DNA of 64,000 nt from Saururus chinensis. Lineage: Eukaryota > Streptophyta > Magnoliopsida > Piperales > Saururaceae. Positions 55,901 to 64,000 of this stretch are shown here, piece after piece. Each line of letters opens with the position of its first letter. Within the stretch, counting starts at the first letter, position 1. A program made the position numbers and the translations under genes. The notes under the pieces were generated by a model. The model had not been told where the DNA came from, did not search any database, and was given only the letters and a program-made list of their open reading frames with translations. The stretch is taken from the NCBI GenBank assembly GCA_035235625.1, contig CP141144.1, forward strand, positions 18,225,014 to 18,289,013. The letters are read 5' to 3'.

Positions 55901-58379
55901 TGTGCTAACTTCTAAAAGTCATAACTCGAGCTACATTAGTGTGATTTTCAACTTTCTTTGGTCCTTTGATTCATTTTTCAAGATTAAATAACATATTCAA
56001 ATTTCATAATCAAATTAATTTCGTTTAAGAAATTATAACATCAGAAAATCACTGGTGTCAACTTAATATATCATTTCCACCAGCCAACTTGGGTTAGCAA
56101 TATCTTCAACGATGGAACTCCAATATACACAAAAATTGTCCTGTTGGATTTGTATTGTAGAGCTCATATAAAAATTTCACCACAAAACTCAATTTTTACA
56201 TCAAATGATCAAATTGTGATTATAATAAAATGGAAATGGTTTAGTGGTGAATGAACAAGGAACACTGACAAGGATGGGGAAAATTTGGAAGTTCAGTGAA
56301 CAAAACCACAAATCTGACTTCTATTATAAAATGTGTTAGAGAATCTCCTAGGCAATAGTACATGCGAAAAAAATGGAAAATATGCCTTGTGCTTGAGAGG
56401 CACCTAAGGGAATGAGGTAACACATTTTCTATAAAAGTTTGAGATCTTTCACCCTCCAAAGTTATAATTTCTTTCTCAGAGTTACAATATAATTTGTCGT
56501 GCATATATAGCACCTGGTAACAGATTTTTCATTGTCAACAATGAATACAGATGCCAGGGTTGAGTCATCCAAGCCAGAGCGACTCAAGCCAACTGTGACC
56601 CCTGTCATCTCCTGTTTTCCACACATGTACAGCAGTAGCATGCCCGCCCTCCACCTTCTTACTCTCTTCCCTTGGTGTGCTACAGTTGTGAACACACTGA
56701 AAGCAGGGATGATCACAAGTGGTTCACAGCTGGGTTGAGCTTCCCTGGAATGAATGACTCAACCCCGGGCCCTGTTTCCATACGGAGCCAGAGAAGACCT
56801 GGTACACAGAAAACCTGATATGGCTTGTTGTGAAATCTGAGTACACAACACACCATATCAAAACTCTTCTTTCTTATCAGAGATCCTGTTTAATTGATCG
56901 TAGATATTGTTTTATATCAAATTGATTATTGTTTATCTATACTGCTTAATTTTATATAGGAATTACGATTCATAAGCTTTATGCCCTTCCAGATATTGCT
57001 TCCTAGAATTCATCAGTAACCTTCCCCAAACTAGATTGTTCAAGTAGATTCTCCAACAATGTTCTAAAGGGTGAGAGGTGAGCCTTGAGGCATTCCACAT
57101 CGAAAAGGTGAGGCTCAAGCCACAAGTACATCCATTTTTTAATGTAAAAGTGAATAAAATAGACACAAAGAAAAATTGACTAGGAAAAAATGTCATAAAA
57201 AGACTTTAAAAAAAAACTAAGAAAATGTCTCACCTTAAGGCTTGTGCGCATCTCAATCAAAAGGCACATGCCTGTGGGTATTGCAACTCAGTTCTAAAGC
57301 CTTGAGCCATTTTTTAAACTCCTAGACCTGAATGTTTTTTATATGAGAGTTCCCCAGGTTTTCTTATAATAGAGTACTGCATTTTGACAGCAAAAAAGAC
57401 AAGAGAGAGAAGGCAAAAATGTAGAGTAGGCAAAGAATTAGATCTGTCTTAATCAGTTCTGAATAAAGCTTGAGAACGCGATCTCAAGCTGGACAGTTGT
57501 ATGCGTAAGAGGACAGTTGAATGTGTGTGAGTAACAGTTGAGCTATTCCATTTTCTTTCTAGTCAATGAAGACAAGTATGCATATACTTACTGAAAGTTT
57601 GCCATGCAAGACTGAGCTTTCATAATGTTCTGCTGGAGCAGCATAATTTACTGGCATCAGGAGCACAGTTCTTTTAAGAAGCTAGGAGTTGAAGTATGTT
57701 CAGTTCTTCCTCATCATGACTCAGAACCAACCGTAAAATCCACAGGAATTCTGTCCTTTTCTTCTCATTCAAATGGGAATTGAGACCCTTGCCATGAAGT
57801 CCATTGGGGACATAAAATATAAAGCTATATGATCAATAACTTCATCACCCAGCTCCCAACTATCCAACGAAGAGCAAAACTCATATGTCTCAATATTACC
57901 TGCACGAAGAAAACATATGGTTTAACTGTGTACAGACCAGCTAAATCGCAAAATTCATCAATTATTTCTAGTTTCCATGCCTTTTATATTGATTCATTCA
58001 CAAACAAGATGAAAAAAAGTAGAAAAGAAAAAAGAACAGAAAAGAAAAGAAGAAGAAGAAGAAAACTCATGTTGTGTTGTTACCTTGACCAGCTTATATT
58101 TAAAAGTGAAGGCAAGAATTAATTTTTATTCCAAGAAATCTAAATAGAGAAAACTAGTCAAATCAAAGGAAGACAAACAAGAATAAAGGATCACTAATGG
58201 GAACTACCTATTTCATAAACAAGTGAAATCCTGCAGCACCATCTAAATATAGCAGGAGACAAATCCTGCGCCATCTACTAATAATGGTAAGTGCACAAAC
58301 TCCCCTTCAAGCTGGAGCATATATGTCACATACTTCCCAACTTGGTCAAGATAAAGAGAGATAAGTTAAACAAGACAAA
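55901..58379. other. Intergenic sequence with one GC-richer island
   Basis: Near 55905-56060, strings such as AACTCGAGCTACATTAGTG resemble retroelement LTR text. A GC-richer, open-frame island at about 56530-56830 is open on both strands but was not recognised. A poly-purine run lies near 58010-58070. Confidence 0.35.
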
Positions 58380-60230
58380 GCATTGGTATTTATATTGGCA
58401 CGCTGCTCTTTGGACAAAGTGTATTCAGTAGTGATTTCCTTAATCATGGCATTCAACTTCAATGTGCTTGGCGCGCTTGATAAGAATGCAGATTGATTGT
58501 CACAAAACAGCTTCAAGGAAATAACAATCTGAAAACCTAACTCCTAGAAAAATTTCACCCAAATTAAATTCCAAGTTGTAAGAGTCATTGCTATGTACTT
58601 TGCTTCAGCACTCGATCAAGTAAGAACATTTTGCTTCTTGCTATGCTAAGAAACCATGTTGCCGCAACAAATGTGCAATAGCCACTAGATGAGTGAAGAC
58701 AAAAAATAGAACCAGCTGAAACAGCATCACACCAACAATTTGCAAACAAGATCGCATATTGAAACACCATGTTTTTAACATAACCGTCTTTGACCAGGGT
58801 GCTTCTCAAGATGGCGTAAATAACCTAGAGAATATATACCAACGTGTAATGAAGGTCGCATGCATAAATTGGCTAGCAACTCCAATAACAAAAAAAGATC
58901 CAGCAGTGTGAGTCATGTAGAAAAGCTAGCAGACAATAAACAATAACGTTCATAGTTGGATACTATCCTGTAGAAGTAATTTAACATAAGTGTCCATAGA
59001 CAGCAGTATGAGCATCAAACAAGCTGGTCTCCTGGAGAAGATCCATAACACACCACCACAATTAATTCTATGGCAAGAAAAGGAGACATCCATTCCAAAA
59101 AAAAAATCTAACAGTGTCAAAGATCTTTCATATGGATATGCATAACTAGGTGATGCTTAAATCCAGCAATAGCAACATAAACAAGAAAGATAATTACTCC
59201 CCTTAAGAAACAATATACAAACACTGAATAAACAGAATGTGATGAAAACCGTAGCGGATAAGAATGGTACTAAATTTGTTAAACCAAACTCAAGGAGATT
59301 GTTTGAAGCCGTAGATGGTTTAAGTTTACAAACATGAGACTTCCCATAAGCCAAGGCATTTTTTACATCAAACTGAAAACAAGGCAAGTCACAATTAACA
59401 ACCAATGAGATGATAACATGACTTGTTGAGGCCATAGGACAGGGATTAAGCTATCAGTTTCAACCAGCGGTAGCCCGGGATTAAAGTCAAGCAGAAATCG
59501 ATCCATCGAGCTGCTAGGAGGCAGATAAAAGCAAGTGCGCTTATTGGTCCCAATCCCCTGAGCTAAGGCTTTATCAAGTCCCTAGGAGAGGGATGAAATC
59601 ACCTTAATTAAGGCTTTGCTGATCGAGGACCTATGGATACAAAAAGAAAGGAATCCAAGATGTTTCTTGGTCCCGGTCTGCCTTAGTTTAAAGCAAGAAA
59701 AGACAGGGAAGGGAATAACATCAATTAAGCAATTAAGCATATAGGAGGAATACTGTAAAGAAAGCAAGGACCAAGGATACAGGAAGGATCAATGGAGCTG
59801 ATAGAAGGAATACATTTAATCCATCTCTTTATGCTTTTTGTCCCGAAGATGTTGTTATCCCATACTCACTATCGGTCACTCTGTAAAGACAATAACAGTT
59901 CAATTTCACAACAGGGAGAACGTCTCAAAGGAATCTACAACATAAATCTGGGTACAGCCCTTGGCAACCAATCGAGCTTTAAGATGCTCAATACTGTCAT
60001 CTGAATGTACATAAATATGTACAGCCATTAACATCCAACCACATGTTTACCTGAACGTAGGTCAGAAAGAACCCATGAGTCATTTAATCTAAGTGCAATA
60101 ATCTCATCATCCACGGCCCATTCCACCCACTATATTGCAATGCGTCATGATGTGAATGAGGATTCAAAACAGAAGACAGGCCAAAAATAAATTTTCCTAA
60201 CCCTCCACTAATAGGAACAAATGTTATTTA
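58380..60230 (-). pseudogene. Copia retrotransposon pol relic, split by an insertion
   Basis: Minus-strand frames follow copia reverse transcriptase and RNase H. The RT start lies at about 60200-59870, with KARLVAKG-like and FETFSPVVKL-like text across frames. After the insert, QFDVKNALAYGK (near 59360) continues RT, and the SSSGYCTFV, AKYIAM and CDNQSA blocks of RNase H follow between about 58700 and 58460. Stops and frameshifts are frequent. An unrelated segment of about 430 bp separates the two RT parts. The relic lies 3' of the PPR gene and on the same strand, so it could fall in a long 3' UTR or simply downstream. Confidence 0.75.
59436..59870. other. Insert of different composition inside the copia relic
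   Basis: This segment interrupts reverse transcriptase between the FSPVVKL-type block and the DVKNA block. Its base composition is more balanced than its neighbours, with strings such as AGCGGTAGCCCGGGATTAAA and GGTCCCAATCCCCTGAGC. That texture is typical of plant mitochondrial intergenic DNA, so it may be a nuclear mitochondrial insertion. Borders are approximate and no organelle gene was recognised. Confidence 0.35.
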
Positions 60231-61871
60231 TCTTAAAAACACGTGTAGTATTGTTTCCACGACCAATAAGCAACTTATCATTTAATTTTAAGCTACATGG
60301 TGAAATCCTTCCTACTTCTCATTATCCAAAATATGTTTAAATTTTTTACTATTTGATCCCTTTTATAAATGTCTAATCAAGAATCCAAAGGATTATATGA
60401 TCCAGAACATTTATTTCTCAAGTAAAATACGTTAATGTGCTAGAATAAGAAAAGTAATACACATATGTAACTGATAGCATAAGCATAATCAATTGCATGG
60501 ATGGGGAGGATTAAAAACTTGAATGGAAAAAGCCAGGAGGAAGGGCTGCAACCTCAGAGAATAAGCTCAATATACAAGTTGTTGATGATTCAACAAAATA
60601 GATTTCCACGTTTCATCTGATGGCATAACAGCTGCTTCTGAAGGAGGTGGCTGGACAACATCATAAGCAAAATAGAATAGCATTATTATAATAAACAGCT
60701 CCTTGTCATAACTGAGCAAAAATATGAGTGGACATTACACAAGCTTGATTAATTTCGTCGAAACAGAAACTCATGCCACCTTCTCCTATAGGAAACTATG
60801 TGGGAAAGTTGAGTGTTAAGGCTGATCTCCACATTTAATATAAATAATTACCTTTCTTTCAACATAGGTGTCCCAGAACAAACTTTTGTGTGATGTATAC
60901 TTCAGTATGTGAGGTAGATATAAAGTAGATATTTGAAGCAATAAATACATATAAAGTAGCACCAATAAGAAAGTATAAGTATAAATATAGATGACAAATA
61001 AAAATGGCACAAAGTAAAACGAAATCAACACCTTCAATTGAATAAATTTTTGCAAAACAATTCAAATAAACATCCAATTGTACAGCTAAATTTCAGACTT
61101 ACTACGCAATATTGATCATTAATTTATAGTAGGGCATGAAGATGTAAAATTAGAAGAGGCTGAAAAACAGTTTCAGACTTTTTGTTGAGAACAAGAATGA
61201 CGTTAATTTAAATAAATCTAGAGCAATGACCACAAACTCAAAATGTTTTGTCAAAAATAGATTCAGCATCCATGATTGTTATCATCAAACTGTCATACAA
61301 TAGGATTTTATAAATATGTGTATAAAAATCAACTTCAAATCCCAATTCCCACGTCCCAGCTACCTACAATTAGAGGCAAATTCTGCTTCATCATTTGATT
61401 GTTATCTCAATCTAACAATCTAGAGGTCATGTTTGCTAATCTGACAGATCTAAGCACATAACTTTACAATGAAATTGTGGAACAAGAGATTAATTAAAAA
61501 AAAAAAAGATGGCCTGTAGTATAAGTGAACTTTTTGTCAATCTGACAGAGATGGCAGCAAAATAACTGCTCTATTCACAGAACCAATGTTTCATCGCACA
61601 TTAGAGCTCTTATGCAAAAGAAGCCACTGACTAATTTTTCTACATAAAGCGCGTTCTAGTTAAATTCACAGAGAAGCAATTGCATATGTCCATGTCCTTA
61701 ACAAACTTGCAATATTAGAGGAGGGCCTACAATGCACCAAAGTAGTCAAAATTGGATTATGTTTACCTTTCAAATAAAACATATCCCATCAGCCAATGTC
61801 TAGTTGCTATTGCAACAGTTGATACCCTTTGCTAGGCAAACAGCATATGCTTTAGTACACAGGTGTGCTGC
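60231..61871. other. 3' flank of the PPR gene
   Basis: AT-rich sequence with no further gene recognised. Its right end probably includes the 3' UTR of the minus-strand PPR gene. Confidence 0.45.
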
Positions 61872-64000
61872 TCATGCTGGCTCACTAGCATGCGGTGAAA
61901 GATAATCCTGACTGTAGTTTTCAGCAGCCACTTGAAGATCATCCACACAATGGATCATTGGAATGTAACCATCTTCTATAAGCTTCTTTATGCTAAGAGA
62001 AGTCCTTCCATCTTCATGCAACTTTAACAGAGCACGTACCCATACACCATAGTTCTTATCAGAGGGACCAGGAAGTTTTGCCTTCTTAACCATTTCATTC
62101 AAGATATCCAAACTTGTTACTGGATTCTCCTTATAAATAAAAGCATCCACAAGTGTGAAATAGATGTAAGTATCTGACTCAAGCCCCACATCTTCCATCT
62201 CACCGAAGTAGCATAAAGCATCATCAGGCCGACCACATTTACATAGTCCGTTAACCAAAGCCATGTAAGCAATTTTATTTGGTGCACACTCATTCTCCTT
62301 CATTGTGTTCCATACTGATATAGCCTCATCTGGGCGTTTTGAATTGCAGAAACCATCTATCAAAGTAGTGTAGGTAACAACAGTTGGCGACCAACCCTCA
62401 TCTACCATTTTTGAGAAACAGAGAAGGGCTTCATCAACTTTGTCAATCTTGCACCATCCATTTATCAGCAAATTGTATGTAACGACACTGGGTATGAGTC
62501 CTTTGCTCAACATTTCATTCACCATATCTTGAGCCTCTAATACTCTTCCAGCTTTGCAAAAACCACGTATAATGATATTATGAGCCACGACATCAGGCAA
62601 AAATTGATATGAAGACAGGCCTTCAAAAAGGCTTAAAGCTTGGTCTAATTTTCCGATGTTACACAGCCCATCAATAGCTGCAGAATAAGCTATAACACTA
62701 GGAAGGAAACCCAGCTTAGTTAGGTCAATTAAAAAATTGCATGCTTCCAGCACTTTACCATGCGTGCAGAGCTGTTTCACGAGCAGAGTGTAATGTTTGA
62801 CCCATGGCTCATGCCCATTGCACCTCATTTCCTTAATCAAATCAAGTGCCTCAGGGACATTTTCTCTTCTGCACAGGCACCCGAATATTGAATTGTAAGT
62901 AAAAGTTGTTGGTTCAAATCCGCATTTCTTCATTTTCCTCCAGACATCATAACTTTCCTCTAATCTATTGTCATTGCAGAGCTCGTGGATCAGGTTGTTA
63001 TAAATTGATATATTTCCTGCACAACCCATTTTGATCATATCAGTTAGAAGTTCCAGAGCCATGTCCAACTTATCATTCTGGCACAAACCGTCAATGACAA
63101 TATTATAGGAAGTAGGGTTTGCGTTCACACCTTTCTCAAACCTAATAAATCTTATTTTCAAAGAAGTTGAAATAATTTCATCACTTTCGGACTTATGACT
63201 TTCAAATTTTGTAGAATTCATCATAGCTTGAAGTAGCAAATAAGCTTGATCCACTTCACCTTTGCTAACGAGCCCTTCTAAGATAGCATTATAAACCAAA
63301 AGTCCATTATCCACATCTAGAACTCTCATATTTTCCTGTAGCAGCCTATTTACATTGTCAACATCTCCTATTCCGCAGAAACATCTAACAAGCTTGCCAA
63401 TCACACCAGCATCAGGGGAAACTCCAGATCCCATCATTTCAACATACAAATCCAAAGCCTTTGCAAATTCCCCATCCTCACAAAGCCCGTCCATTAACAC
63501 GCTATAAAGTGCCAAGTCCTTCTTAAAACCCAATTCATCCATCCTACTAAAGAGGAGGAGGGCGTCCTTCACCCTCTTCTCCTGTTTAAGTCCATGAATT
63601 AACACGTAAAGGGTCTTTTCATTCAACTTAACATCATAGTCATCCACCCTGCTAACCAATTCCAAGGCTTTATCAACCTCCCCCAACTTACTCAGTGACA
63701 CCACTAGAATGGAAAACACGTATTCATCCACCCAATTACTCTCCTTAATTCTCTTAAACACACTCAATGCTTCCTCAATTCTACCGCTCTTGCAGTAAGC
63801 CTGCAAGAGGTAAGTCAGAGTGTATTTATCTGGCTCCCAACCCAAATCAACCATCTCCCTATATCTCGATTCCACCAAATCCACCCTCCCTGACTTTGAA
63901 AGCGCTTCTAGGAAGCAATTATAAGCATAAACATCAGGCAAGCAATTCATAAGCTTCGCATGATCAAACAAAAAGCTGGCCTCCTGAAACATCCCTGCAA
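61872..64000 (-). CDS. P-class pentatricopeptide repeat protein, 5' end beyond the window
   Basis: PPR proteins bind organelle RNA in a sequence-specific way, one base per helical repeat, and act in RNA stability, splicing or translation in mitochondria or plastids. The minus-strand frame is open from the window edge to TGA at 61872-61874; 706 residues follow the first visible Met (63990-63992). About 17 tandem 35-residue motifs are visible, for example SVVTYNLLINGWCKIDKVDE and TVVTYTTLIDGFCNSKRPDE. There is no E, E+ or DYW extension, so it is P-class. A linker of about 30 residues (FESHKSESDEII and following) splits motifs 7 and 8. The frame stays open upstream of the visible Met, so the true start and targeting peptide lie outside the window. 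The last motif is followed by a 55-residue tail ending SEPA. It may be an At5g08310-type mitochondrial PPR, from memory only. No intron is seen. Confidence 0.93.
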   Translation of the reverse strand, partial: AGMFQEASFLFDHAKLMNCLPDVYAYNCFLEALSKSGRVDLVESRYREMVDLGWEPDKYTLTYLLQAYCKSGRIEEALSVFKRIKESNWVDEYVFSILVVSLSKLGEVDKALELVSRVDDYDVKLNEKTLYVLIHGLKQEKRVKDALLLFSRMDELGFKKDLALYSVLMDGLCEDGEFAKALDLYVEMMGSGVSPDAGVIGKLVRCFCGIGDVDNVNRLLQENMRVLDVDNGLLVYNAILEGLVSKGEVDQAYLLLQAMMNSTKFESHKSESDEIISTSLKIRFIRFEKGVNANPTSYNIVIDGLCQNDKLDMALELLTDMIKMGCAGNISIYNNLIHELCNDNRLEESYDVWRKMKKCGFEPTTFTYNSIFGCLCRRENVPEALDLIKEMRCNGHEPWVKHYTLLVKQLCTHGKVLEACNFLIDLTKLGFLPSVIAYSAAIDGLCNIGKLDQALSLFEGLSSYQFLPDVVAHNIIIRGFCKAGRVLEAQDMVNEMLSKGLIPSVVTYNLLINGWCKIDKVDEALLCFSKMVDEGWSPTVVTYTTLIDGFCNSKRPDEAISVWNTMKENECAPNKIAYMALVNGLCKCGRPDDALCYFGEMEDVGLESDTYIYFTLVDAFIYKENPVTSLDILNEMVKKAKLPGPSDKNYGVWVRALLKLHEDGRTSLSIKKLIEDGYIPMIHCVDDLQVAAENYSQDYLSPHASEPA

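Noticed and set aside
63767-63952. Plus-strand open frame
   Set aside because: It is antisense to the PPR coding sequence and a shadow of its codon use.

Overview
The window is nuclear DNA from a flowering plant with a repeat-rich, medium-to-large genome. The evidence is GT-AG spliced genes with introns up to about 3.4 kb, a P-class PPR gene, a plastid-type S1-domain gene, and many degraded plant transposons (copia, Ty3/gypsy, LINE, hAT, CACTA, Stowaway). Nothing looks bacterial or viral, and the sequence alone does not fix the species. I see three credible host genes. (1) A 10-exon gene on + (7950-16956) encodes a two-S1-domain, probably plastid-targeted RNA-binding protein of about 386 aa. 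(2) A two-exon gene on + (36139-37022) encodes a MazG-fold dCTP pyrophosphatase of 141 aa. (3) A P-class pentatricopeptide repeat gene on - (61872-64000) runs off the right edge of the window.

Layout: 1-2.8 kb holds a Ty3/gypsy gag relic joined to the C-terminal part of a UDP-glycosyltransferase pseudogene. 5-7 kb holds a hairpin, a Stowaway relic and an 899-bp hAT-like element. 7.8-17 kb is the S1 gene, with TGGGCC/TGGGCT promoter boxes and a Stowaway MITE in intron 1. 18-31.8 kb is nested retroelement debris, all coding parts on the minus strand: a LINE 3' end, a copia gag with primer-binding site and LTR end, a nearly full-order copia pol relic, and LTR-like sequence. 31.8-34.5 kb is a CACTA element with GCGACG-type subterminal repeats, CT-rich tracts and a 297-bp near-perfect inverted repeat that also copies the flanking DNA. 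36-37 kb is the dCTP pyrophosphatase gene. 38-42 kb holds a partial hAT end, a second LINE relic and a five-copy 200-bp tandem array that runs straight into a (TA)n tract. 42-50 kb is LTR-like and AT-rich filler with another (TA)n tract and a Stowaway-type MITE. 51-54 kb holds two hAT-type elements with 8-bp target duplications. 55.4-55.9 kb is a strand-switching degenerate repeat. 58.4-60.2 kb is another minus-strand copia pol relic, split by an unrelated insert. The PPR gene closes the window.

The three host genes are unlinked in function as far as can be seen. The S1 and PPR proteins are both likely organelle RNA-binding factors; the pyrophosphatase is nucleotide-pool housekeeping. I found no convincing new gene system. 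The most unusual items are structural: the CACTA-associated palindrome, the gag stop codons that all fit C-to-T decay, the strand-switching repeat, and the tandem array fused to a TA tract.
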